Shown in pieces: positions 9,770-17,033 of a stretch of 42,120 nucleotides of DNA. The notes under the pieces were generated by a model that searched no databases, was not told the DNA's origin, and was given only the letters and a program-made list of their open reading frames with translations. Where the stretch lies: the NCBI GenBank assembly GCA_903830915.1, contig CAIKVR010000023.1, positions 1 to 42,120 on the forward strand, given 5' to 3'. A program made the translations under genes and the position numbers. The stretch is from an uncultured Bacteroidales bacterium (GTDB lineage Bacteria > Bacteroidota > Bacteroidia > Bacteroidales > Paludibacteraceae). Position 1 is the first letter of the stretch, and the number at the start of each line of letters is the position of its first letter.

Positions 9770-10516
9770 ATGAAAAATATTTACAATCACATACTTGAGA
9801 ACAAAAAGGAGAACCGTAAATTACTTGCAGTTTTGCTCGATCCCGATCAGTGTCGCGGAAGTTTGCTGGCAAGTACCATTGCTGCTCTAAAATCGAATGT
9901 ACCTGATTTTATTTTTGTGGGCGGAAGTCATATACTTTCATCAACCGACTCATTAATAGAACTTTTAAAAGAAGAAACCAAAGCAAGAGTGGTTCTGTTT
10001 CCCGGAAATGCATCTCAATTCAGCACACATGCCGATGCGCTTTTGTATTTATCACTTTTCTCCGGACGCAATGCAGAATTTCTTATCGGTCAGCATATTA
10101 CATCGGCAATTGCCATAAAAAAATCAGAAATTGAAGTGATTCCAACAGGCTATTTATTGATCGATGGAGGAAAACCAAGTTCAGTTGAATATATCAGCAA
10201 CTCCCGCCCCATACCACACGATAAAAATGAAATAGCTTTGTCAACATCAGTAGCTGCTGAATTATTAGGCATGAAACTGATTTATTTAGAAGCTGGTAGT
10301 GGTGCTAACCACCCTGTCAGTTCCGAAATGATTGAGACTGTCAATTCAGGCTTATCAATTCCACTTATTGTTGGTGGTGGAATCAAAACAGTCGAACAGT
10401 TGAAAACGGCCTATAATGCAGGTGCAGATATGGTGGTAGTGGGCAATGTGTTTGAATCAAATCCTTCATTGATTGCCGATTTTGTTCAGTGTAAAAACGA
10501 GTTGAATCAGGAATAA
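9770..10516 (+). CDS. Geranylgeranylglyceryl phosphate synthase family protein (GGGPS/PcrB-like)
   Basis: TIM-barrel prenyltransferase joining a polyprenyl diphosphate to glycerol-1-phosphate, an ether-lipid reaction known in archaea and in a Bacteroidota subgroup. Visible motifs: LLDPDQ at the N-terminus, FIFVGGSH, PTGYLLIDGG, YLEAGSGA, and IVGGGIKT plus VVGNVFE for phosphate binding. ATG 9770 with upstream AGAAAAGAGA is preferred; a TTG at 9743 would overlap the previous gene. It lies 8 nt after the phosphopantetheinyl transferase, so it is the operon's last gene. It converges on the next gene with a 1-nt gap. Prenyl chain length cannot be told. Confidence 0.9.
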   Translation: MKNIYNHILENKKENRKLLAVLLDPDQCRGSLLASTIAALKSNVPDFIFVGGSHILSSTDSLIELLKEETKARVVLFPGNASQFSTHADALLYLSLFSGRNAEFLIGQHITSAIAIKKSEIEVIPTGYLLIDGGKPSSVEYISNSRPIPHDKNEIALSTSVAAELLGMKLIYLEAGSGANHPVSSEMIETVNSGLSIPLIVGGGIKTVEQLKTAYNAGADMVVVGNVFESNPSLIADFVQCKNELNQE

Positions 10517-10517
10517 C

Positions 10518-11063
10518 CTATTTTGCAGGAGTTTGTGAAACTCTGTCAAAAAATGGACTTTTGGAAGAACAGCTAATAGGAATACCGTAAATATTACTGC
10601 AACCGGGCATCAATCCCATTTCCTGAGCTACACGACCTACCGAAAACATTACCCGGCTGTCAACTCTTCTGTCAGCAGCTACAGCACAAGCTGAACCGAT
10701 TGCAATGCCCACATCTACTGAGTTTATTGAGCAGGGAACTTCCGGAAATTTCAACTTTTCAGCACACGATTCAAAACCACAATACCCACAATTCAGGTTA
10801 TGAATTTGTTGTTTAGTGCCAATCAATACGATGGCTTCAGCATGTAAGATATTAGCTGAATCGCGCAACACAAATTTCAATCCTGTTTTTTCGCTATAAA
10901 CCTGCATTGCCTCCGAAAGTTGTTGAATAGTTTCAGTTGTCAGTAAAGCAACTTCAATTATATCAAAGCCTTTCCCTTTTGGTGCAGTTCGTGCAGCCGT
11001 CATCATATCGTTAGCTACCTGAAACAATCGTTCGGTTCGTGTATCTCTTTCGTTGATTATCAT
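10518..11063 (-). CDS. DUF2148 domain ferredoxin-like protein
   Basis: Small cytoplasmic protein of the DUF2148 family, probably binding an iron-sulfur cluster. Cysteines at 92, 95, 100 and 111 (NCGYCGFESC then PCS) are the likely ligands. The conserved C-terminus with GIAIGSACAVAADRRVDSRV and the GCSN segment is intact, and 181 residues is the usual size. Function is unknown. It is the last gene of a leftward run whose upstream member is a RAYT; the REP palindrome at 11081-11109 sits just before its start and may have displaced its native promoter. Confidence 0.85.
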   Translation of the reverse strand: MIINERDTRTERLFQVANDMMTAARTAPKGKGFDIIEVALLTTETIQQLSEAMQVYSEKTGLKFVLRDSANILHAEAIVLIGTKQQIHNLNCGYCGFESCAEKLKFPEVPCSINSVDVGIAIGSACAVAADRRVDSRVMFSVGRVAQEMGLMPGCSNIYGIPISCSSKSPFFDRVSQTPAK

Positions 11064-11080
11064 ATTTCGTTCTGTGTTTA

Positions 11081-11109
11081 GCGTCCAGCGGCTTTAGTCC
11101 GCTTGACGC
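11081..11109. repeat. REP-like palindrome, downstream of the RAYT gene
   Basis: GCGTC-c-AGCGG, loop CTTTAGT, CCGCT-t-GACGC: two 5-bp stems separated by one C/T mismatch, five bases past the RAYT stop. It shares the AGCGG/CCGCT core with the palindrome at 11718-11759, as expected for REPs served by the enclosed transposase. Confidence 0.85.
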
Positions 11110-11114
11110 ATGGT

Positions 11115-11699
11115 TTAAATGTAATTTTCCTCCAACTTATCCTGAATCTGAAAATTAGTAATTTCGTATAATTCCTTTGGGTTAAGATGAAACATATCCA
11201 AACCTAATTGTTTATTGACTAAAGTCCCATTTCGTTGACCAATATAATCGGGGTAAGATGAAAATTCCCAATCTTCAATTTTATCAACAAGTTTCGCCAT
11301 TAAAGGATTTTGATGTACATACATGAAGCAATTTAAAGCGTAATCACCTTTGGAGTCATTCAAAATTTTTGATTTCGTTTTATGAGCGAAAAGATTTCCC
11401 TTTCTTCCTATTTGTTTATTCAGAGCTTGGGTATATGAACTTAAAATCGTTCCTAAAACTTGCGATATAAGTTGCATGTCTTCACGCTTTTTCTTTTCGG
11501 AAAATTGAACTCCAACTCCATTAACCTTCAGAATTAAATGAAAATGATTTGGCATCAGGCAATAAGCAATAATGTCCGCATATGCTGGAATATGATTTCT
11601 TATTTTTCGGAGAAAGAACAGATAGTTTTCCCGATTGTAAAAAATGAGTTCATTGCTTCTGTTATAAATATGATAGGTACAATCTTCTTTGAAATGCAT
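11115..11699 (-). CDS. REP-associated tyrosine transposase (Y1_Tnp, RAYT)
   Basis: Single-strand DNA transposase related to IS200/IS605 TnpA. The HUH metal-binding motif is HFH at 52-54 (MPNHFHLIL), and the nucleophile is probably Tyr89 (SSYTQALN). The C-terminal YVHQNP and WEFSSYPDYIG blocks are conserved in RAYTs. 194 residues is full length, with no frameshift, so it may be active. REP palindromes lie 18 nt upstream and 5 nt downstream. It is on the same strand as both flanking genes and has no obvious promoter of its own. Confidence 0.92.
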   Translation of the reverse strand: MHFKEDCTYHIYNRSNELIFYNRENYLFFLRKIRNHIPAYADIIAYCLMPNHFHLILKVNGVGVQFSEKKKREDMQLISQVLGTILSSYTQALNKQIGRKGNLFAHKTKSKILNDSKGDYALNCFMYVHQNPLMAKLVDKIEDWEFSSYPDYIGQRNGTLVNKQLGLDMFHLNPKELYEITNFQIQDKLEENYI

Positions 11700-11717
11700 C
11701 TGTTTTATCGCTTTATC

Positions 11718-11759
11718 TTCAATCCGACAAGCGGCTTAGAGCCGCTGATCGGAATTGAA
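11718..11759. repeat. REP-like palindrome overlapping the 3' end of the inositol-phosphatase gene
   Basis: Arms TTCAA-TCCGA and TCGGA-A-TTGAA enclose an inner stem AGCGGC/GCCGCT with loop TTAGA. The stop codon of the neighbouring gene (11736-11738) falls in the loop, and its last seven residues are read from the right arm. Confidence 0.85.
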
Positions 11760-12545
11760 ATCAGAAATTTTCTCCAAAATAAGCTCATCAATCAATCCGT
11801 TTGTTGCAACAATTTCTTTCCCAAAAAGAAAATTATTTCCACCTGAATAATCAGTTATAATTCCTCCTGCTTCTTTAATAATCACTATTCCGGCAGCTAC
11901 ATCCCAAGGCTTCAGATCGTATTCCCAAAAAGCATCAAAGCGTCCGCAGGCCACGTAAGCAAGATCAGTGGCAGCAGAACCCAACCGACGAACTCCACGT
12001 GCATTTTTCATGGTCCATTTCAGAAATTCCATGTATTCGTCCATGCGACTAAAGTCAGAATACGGAAAACCGGTTGCAAGAAGTGAATCATGAATATCAC
12101 TTCGTTTTGAAACCCGAATTGAATGTCCATTCAGATAAGCACCCCCATCTTTCCAAGCGTAGAAACATTCATCCCTGCCGACTTCATACACCACACCCAA
12201 CACCAGTTCATCACTGTCGAGCAAACCAATGCTAACGGCATAAACCGGTACACCCTGAACAAAATTAGTTGTACCATCCAATGGGTCAATAACCCAGTTG
12301 AAACGTTCCCCATGAATATCAGTTGTACCTTCTTCAGCAATGAATCCAGACTCCGGCAGTAGTTTTTGAAGATCTTCAATAATTAGTTTTTCCGAAGCCT
12401 TATCTACATAACTCACCAAATCATGCATCCCTTTACTTTCAACCATACTATCGTTGAAGTTTTTACGCTCGTTAGCCATGAATTTCCCTGCTTTTCGAGC
12501 TATTTCACAAGTTGCCAGGGTTAGTTGTTCGTATTTAGAAGTCAT
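11736..12545 (-). CDS. suhB: Inositol monophosphatase family protein (SuhB-like)
   Basis: Mg-dependent sugar/inositol phosphatase. The metal site is visible: Glu71-Glu72 (FIAEEG), the DPLDGTTN block at 87-94, and the C-terminal WDVAAG block near 218-223. At 269 residues it is the usual length. The final residues FNSDQRL come from the REP palindrome, so the native stop was probably replaced when the element inserted; the conserved fold ends before them. It could act on inositol phosphate, fructose-1,6-bisphosphate or nucleotide-derived PAP; the sequence does not decide. A TACCTTTG box stands 25 nt upstream. Confidence 0.9.
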   Translation of the reverse strand: MTSKYEQLTLATCEIARKAGKFMANERKNFNDSMVESKGMHDLVSYVDKASEKLIIEDLQKLLPESGFIAEEGTTDIHGERFNWVIDPLDGTTNFVQGVPVYAVSIGLLDSDELVLGVVYEVGRDECFYAWKDGGAYLNGHSIRVSKRSDIHDSLLATGFPYSDFSRMDEYMEFLKWTMKNARGVRRLGSAATDLAYVACGRFDAFWEYDLKPWDVAAGIVIIKEAGGIITDYSGGNNFLFGKEIVATNGLIDELILEKISDFNSDQRL

Positions 12546-12570
12546 TAAATCAAAATTTAAAAATGAATTG

Positions 12571-12578
12571 CAAAGGTA
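12571..12578 (-). promoter_or_regulatory. Bacteroidota -7 box of suhB
   Basis: Read on the minus strand the site is TACCTTTG, matching TAnnTTTG, 25 nt before the suhB ATG. Confidence 0.6.
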
Positions 12579-12705
12579 TGGTTTTCTGAACTTTCAGACA
12601 AACGGTTTGGTTATCATTCCAAAATTTATTTAAGTAATAAAATTCATTTTTTGAACATAATTACTAATTTATATTAACAAAAGTATCATTTCTTATTGAA
12701 TAAAC

Positions 12706-12713
12706 TATTTTTG
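12706..12713 (+). promoter_or_regulatory. Bacteroidota -7 box of the M16 peptidase gene
   Basis: TATTTTTG, matching TAnnTTTG. It implies a leader of about 65 nt. Confidence 0.6.
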
Positions 12714-12786
12714 CAAAACCATTTTTTAAATTAAAAAGTGAATAATAACTGATATTTTAAAGTCAAATCTCAAAACATTCAAAAAA

Positions 12787-15495
12787 ATGAAAAAACTAAT
12801 TTTATTGAGTTTCGTATTATTGATTGCGAACTGGACTTTTGCTCAGATTACTGCTGAAACAACTGTTGAGGGCGTAAAATCGTACAATCTGACCAACAAT
12901 GGATTGAAAATCCTTTTGATTCCAGATCAGTCGCAATCGAATGTAGTGGTGAATATTGTTTACGGAGTTGGATCGCGTTTCGAAGGCTATGGAGAAACCG
13001 GAATGGCGCATTTGCTTGAGCACATGATGTTTAAGCGTTCATCAAAGTTTACGGACATAAAGAAAACAATTGCCGATAAAGGTGCTTATGCTAACGGAAC
13101 TACCTGGTACGACAGGACAAATTATTACGAAGTACTTCCAGCTTCGGACGAAAACCTGAAATGGGCTTTGGAGATGGAAGCTGATCGTATGGTTACAGCC
13201 ACTATCTTACAATCGGATCTGGACAAAGAGTTTTCAGTGGTTCGTAACGAGTTTGAAATTGGAGAAAACAATCCGTCTTCTATTTTGAGTCAACGTATTT
13301 TGTCAACTGCCTATCTATGGCACAATTACGGAAAATCGACAATTGGAAGTAAAGAAGATATTGAAAGAGTTCCTGCCGATAAATTGAAGAAATTCTACCA
13401 GAAATATTATCAACCCAATAATGCAATTTTAATTGTTGCAGGAAAATTTGATGAGAAACAAACTCTTGAGTGGATTGAAAAGAATTTTTCGACAATTCCA
13501 AAACCGTCATTAGCCATAGAACAGACCTACACAGTTGAGCCGGCTCAGGATGGTGAACGCTTCGTAGAGTTAAGACGTAATGGTGACTTGCAATATGTGG
13601 CTATGGCTTATCACACGCCTTGTTTGTCGGACAGTGAGTACGTAGCCAATGAAGCTTTAATTTCTATTTTGACAAATAATCCTTCAGGTATTTTATACAA
13701 AGCACTAGTTGATAGTAAATTGGCAAGTTCAATTTATGGTTATACAGAAATTTTGAAAGATCCGGGATTTAGTTATTATGCCTGCGAAATTTCAAAGGAT
13801 AAGGACATAAATGCTGCTCAAAATGCATTTCTTGAAACAATGAATAAGGTATCGACTATGACTTTTACCGAGGATGATGTAACCAGAGCTAAAAATGAAT
13901 TACTTAAAAATACTGAAAATACCTATAATAATACAGTTAATTTTTCCATTGCTTTGACTGAGTTTATTGGTGGTGGCGACTGGCGTTTATTCTTTAAACA
14001 CAGAGATTATATTGAAAAACTGACGTTGATCGATATTCAGAATGCTGCAAAAAGATATTACCTGACAACCAACCGAACCTGGGGAAAATTTATACCGGAT
14101 AATAATTCCAAACGGACTAGTGTGTCAGAACCTGCAAACATATCAGCACTTGTAAAGGATTACAAGGGCAAAATCAGCGATTCGAAAACAGTAAACTTTG
14201 ATGCAACCGTTGAAAACATCTTGAAAATGTCGGAAGAAGGAAAACTAGCAACTGGCGGTAAATATGTGTTACTGGAAAAACCTACAAAAGGTGATAAAAT
14301 TGAAGGACGATTCCTGCTGAGAATGGGTGATTTACAAACATTAGGTGCTAAATCATTAATTGCCAATCTGACTGCCAAAATGCTGAAAACAGGCACTAAA
14401 ACCAAAAAGAAACAGCAGATTAATGACTTATTGGATAAATTGAAAACGAATATCGATTTTTCAGGTAATGTTGACGGGCTTTATATCCGGTTTAATTCAG
14501 ATAAACCCAATTTCTCACAAGCACTTGATTTGTTGAAGGATATGGTTCGAAATCCATCTTTCAATGCTGATGAGTTTGAAAAACTGAAGCTGGAAATGAA
14601 ATCGGAATTGGAATCAAGTCTAAGTGACCCACAAATGGTAGCCAGCGAGAAACTAACTAGTTTGACTGCAAAATACCCCAAGTCACATCCTTATTATTCA
14701 GCAACAACAGCAGAAACATTGGTTGAACTGAATACCGTGAAACTGGATGACATTATTTCTTATTACACTAAATTCTATGGCGGAAATGCTTCATATTCTG
14801 TGCTGATAGGTGGAATTGATAAACCGATTGCTAAAGAATTTATGTCTAAAACATTTGACAAATGGAATCCACAAGTGGCTTACAAGCGAATATCTACTCA
14901 GTACTTCGATGTTAAATCGCAGGTTCAAACCATTCAGATAAACGATAAGACTAATGCTGCTGTAATGGGCAATCTGAATTTGAATATTGGAGATAATCAT
15001 CCTGATTATCCGGCTATTGATATGGCTAATGAACTTTTGGGTGGTGGTGCTTTCCTTTCATCACGTATTCCGCAGCGATTGCGCGAGGCAGAAGGAATGA
15101 GTTACGGAGCAGGCTCTTATGTTTCCGGAAATCACATAGATCCAACCGGAAGCTGGGGGGTTTATGCTTTTTTCAATCCGCTTTTCAAAGAAAAAATGAA
15201 TAATGCCTTGATGGAAGAAATCAATAAAGCAGTTGCCAAAGGATTCAGCAAAGAAGAATTTGATAATTCATTGAAAGCGTGGTTACAGGGACGAAAAACT
15301 AATCTGAGCATGGATTCATTTCTGGCTTATCAATTACGTGATTATCTTGAAGAAGGTAAAAATATAAAGGAATATGCTGATTATGAGGCTAAAGTAAAAG
15401 CATTAGATATAACTAAAGTAAATGCTGCCATCAGAAAATACTTCGATGCCGGCAAATTTATATTAATCTACGCAGGAGATTTCTCGAAGAAATAA
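12787..15495 (+). CDS. M16 family zinc metallopeptidase, two-module, exported
   Basis: Pitrilysin-type peptidase, probably periplasmic: signal peptide MKKLILLSFVLLIANWTFAQ. The inverted zinc motif HLLEH lies at 75-79, and the downstream Glu of VRNEFEIGEN completes the site. The first half is the active module, the second (from about residue 490) the inactive partner ending with GAGSYVSGNHIDPTGSWGVY. 902 residues is the normal fused size in Bacteroidota. Substrates are presumably peptides or signal fragments. It is monocistronic, with its own promoter box and a strong terminator shared with convergent ssb. Confidence 0.92.
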   Translation: MKKLILLSFVLLIANWTFAQITAETTVEGVKSYNLTNNGLKILLIPDQSQSNVVVNIVYGVGSRFEGYGETGMAHLLEHMMFKRSSKFTDIKKTIADKGAYANGTTWYDRTNYYEVLPASDENLKWALEMEADRMVTATILQSDLDKEFSVVRNEFEIGENNPSSILSQRILSTAYLWHNYGKSTIGSKEDIERVPADKLKKFYQKYYQPNNAILIVAGKFDEKQTLEWIEKNFSTIPKPSLAIEQTYTVEPAQDGERFVELRRNGDLQYVAMAYHTPCLSDSEYVANEALISILTNNPSGILYKALVDSKLASSIYGYTEILKDPGFSYYACEISKDKDINAAQNAFLETMNKVSTMTFTEDDVTRAKNELLKNTENTYNNTVNFSIALTEFIGGGDWRLFFKHRDYIEKLTLIDIQNAAKRYYLTTNRTWGKFIPDNNSKRTSVSEPANISALVKDYKGKISDSKTVNFDATVENILKMSEEGKLATGGKYVLLEKPTKGDKIEGRFLLRMGDLQTLGAKSLIANLTAKMLKTGTKTKKKQQINDLLDKLKTNIDFSGNVDGLYIRFNSDKPNFSQALDLLKDMVRNPSFNADEFEKLKLEMKSELESSLSDPQMVASEKLTSLTAKYPKSHPYYSATTAETLVELNTVKLDDIISYYTKFYGGNASYSVLIGGIDKPIAKEFMSKTFDKWNPQVAYKRISTQYFDVKSQVQTIQINDKTNAAVMGNLNLNIGDNHPDYPAIDMANELLGGGAFLSSRIPQRLREAEGMSYGAGSYVSGNHIDPTGSWGVYAFFNPLFKEKMNNALMEEINKAVAKGFSKEEFDNSLKAWLQGRKTNLSMDSFLAYQLRDYLEEGKNIKEYADYEAKVKALDITKVNAAIRKYFDAGKFILIYAGDFSKK

Positions 15496-15510
15496 ATCAA
15501 GCAAAAGGAG

Positions 15511-15550
15511 AAAAAAGACACATTTCAAAATAGAAATGTGTCTTTTTTTT
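15511..15550. terminator. Bidirectional terminator between the M16 gene and ssb
   Basis: A perfect 10-bp stem GACACATTTC/GAAATGTGTC (15517-15526, 15533-15542) with loop AAAATA. Eight T follow on the plus strand and six A precede, so it can end transcripts from both convergent genes. Confidence 0.92.
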
Positions 15551-15552
15551 AA

Positions 15553-15975
15553 TCAAAACGGAAGATCGTCTTCGGCAGGTGGTGGAGCTTGTAATGCATC
15601 GGCTGGAGGAGCTGCAACTGCACCGGTAGATTCTGTAGAGTCAGGTTTCTTACCTAATAACTGAATCGTATCTGCGTAAATTTCAGTAGTATAACGTTTA
15701 ACACCCTCCTTTTCCCATTGGCGGGTCTGAAGCTTACCTTCCACATAGATTTGAGTCCCTTTCTTGATATATTTCTCAGCCACTTCGGCCAAACCTCTCC
15801 AAGCAACAATGTTGTGCCACTCAGTTCTATCAGGAACCTGAATTCCGCTTTGTGTTGTGTAACCACGTTCAGTTGTTGCCAAGGTGAAATTCGCAACTGC
15901 CACGTTTTTTTCCAGATAACGTACTTCGGGGTCTTTCCCCACATTTCCTACCAGAATTACTTTGTTTACAGACAT
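15553..15975 (-). CDS. ssb: Single-stranded DNA-binding protein
   Basis: OB-fold protein coating single-stranded DNA in replication and repair. The N-terminus MSVNKVILVGNVGKDPEVRY and the WHNIVAW and YVEGKLQTRQWEKEG strands are typical. A Pro/Ala-rich tail ends in the acidic tip DDLPF that recruits partner proteins. 140 residues. In many Bacteroidota ssb precedes gldE; here it stands alone and converges on the M16 gene. Confidence 0.97.
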   Translation of the reverse strand: MSVNKVILVGNVGKDPEVRYLEKNVAVANFTLATTERGYTTQSGIQVPDRTEWHNIVAWRGLAEVAEKYIKKGTQIYVEGKLQTRQWEKEGVKRYTTEIYADTIQLLGKKPDSTESTGAVAAPPADALQAPPPAEDDLPF

Positions 15976-16054
15976 AATAATAAAAATTTAAAGGTTAATA
16001 AATTGGTTTTATTTGTTGCTGTAAATATAAAAAGATATTTTTAATTAAAAAAGA

Positions 16055-16099
16055 AACAGGTCGAAAATATTTTAATTTAATCAAAATATTCTACCTGTT
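16055..16099 (-). terminator. Terminator of the Dabb gene
   Basis: Outer arms AACAGGT/ACCTGTT (16055-16061, 16093-16099) with an inner AT stem AATATTTT/AAAATATT. On the minus strand the hairpin is followed by TTCTTTTTT. Confidence 0.7.
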
Positions 16100-16174
16100 A
16101 TAAACAGAAAAACAATGTTAATCAGGAGGTTATATGTATCAATAATCTATGCAATTTAGAATTAACCTAAATAA

Positions 16175-16480
16175 TTAAACAATATAATCCACAGCAGCTC
16201 GTGCTGTCCTGATTTTTGTAATAAAGGAAGCTACTCGTTTGTGTTCTGGATGTTCCTGATAAGCATCAAGTTCTTCAAAACTATTGAACTCGGAATATAG
16301 TGCAATATCAAAATCTGTTTTGGGGGCATTTGGCACATTGATACCAACTTCAATACTTACAATCTGAGGAATCAGATTTTTGAGGTTTTCTAGTTCTGTT
16401 TTAATGAATACTGCATTTTCAGCTTTCGATTTACCTTCAGCCTCTTCGGCCAGACAAAAGAATACAATATGTTTAATCAT
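16175..16480 (-). CDS. Dabb family (stress-responsive A/B barrel) protein
   Basis: Small ferredoxin-like-fold protein of the Dabb family. The start MIKHIVFFCL, the central IVSIEVGINVPNAP and FDIALYSEFNSFEELDAYQ, and the HPEHKRVASFI segment are the typical family blocks. 101 residues is full length. Relatives include stress-induced plant proteins and some small-molecule enzymes, so the biochemical role is open. It lies 22 nt downstream of the T9SS-domain protein gene on the same strand. Confidence 0.88.
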   Translation of the reverse strand: MIKHIVFFCLAEEAEGKSKAENAVFIKTELENLKNLIPQIVSIEVGINVPNAPKTDFDIALYSEFNSFEELDAYQEHPEHKRVASFITKIRTARAAVDYIV

Positions 16481-16502
16481 AAATTAATGTATTGAAATAT
16501 AA

Positions 16503-16919
16503 TTACTTACAAATAACTTTATAGGGTTTGTTGTTTACTTTCAGAAAATAGATTCCGGTTCCGGTTCGGATAAGAAACCTACCTTGAGTTAACTCACCGT
16601 TAAACAGCATCTGACCAGTCAATGCAAACAGTTTTATTTTATTGATTCCGCTGGTAATTGTTACATAAATTCCTTCTGAAGTTCCGATGAATGAAACATT
16701 TTCGTTGGCAGTAATTGTTGAGTTTGTGCCTTGTCCGGGATCATTATCACCTCTTGACCAACCGCTTTGACTACCATCTATCCGAATTACCACTGCCTGT
16801 CCTGAATGATTGTCGGCTTTTGATGATTGACCATAAGAGCTTATTACACCAAATCCTGTAAAGAACAGAATGAGTGCAAGCTTCAGATGTTTAATAATCA
16901 AAGGTTTTGCTGTTTTCAT
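16503..16919 (-). CDS. Short exported protein with a T9SS type A-like C-terminal sorting domain
   Basis: 138 residues: a signal anchor or peptide to about residue 30 (LALILFFTGFGVISSYGQ), a short polar linker (about 31-75), then a T9SS C-terminal domain-like segment with the pattern IKLFALTGQMLFNGEL and GIYFLKVNNKPYKVICK. T9SS cargo normally has a large passenger before this domain; here almost nothing is left for one. It may be a remnant, a decoy or a small adhesin. A -7 box lies 20 nt upstream. The type A call rests on pattern resemblance only. Confidence 0.75.
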   Translation of the reverse strand: MKTAKPLIIKHLKLALILFFTGFGVISSYGQSSKADNHSGQAVVIRIDGSQSGWSRGDNDPGQGTNSTITANENVSFIGTSEGIYVTITSGINKIKLFALTGQMLFNGELTQGRFLIRTGTGIYFLKVNNKPYKVICK

Positions 16920-16939
16920 TGAGATGATTTTCCTAACTT

Positions 16940-16947
16940 CAAAATTA
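16940..16947 (-). promoter_or_regulatory. Bacteroidota -7 box for the T9SS-domain gene
   Basis: TAATTTTG on the minus strand, fitting TAnnTTTG, 20 nt before the ATG. Confidence 0.55.
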
Positions 16948-17033
16948 CTTCATTTCTTCCGAATTCTAATACTTTTTTCGATGAGTTTGCAATATCTTTT
17001 TTTTAGTTGAATTGTTTAACAACTAAATGAAAC

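Larger units (their letters stand above)
11081..11759 (-). mobile_element. REP-RAYT-REP unit
   Basis: A complete transposase gene bounded within 20 bases on each side by related palindromes, inserted between the inositol-phosphatase gene and the DUF2148 gene. This is the typical domesticated REP-associated tyrosine transposase (RAYT) arrangement, which spreads short REPs rather than itself. The right palindrome supplies the end of the neighbouring gene. Confidence 0.8.
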
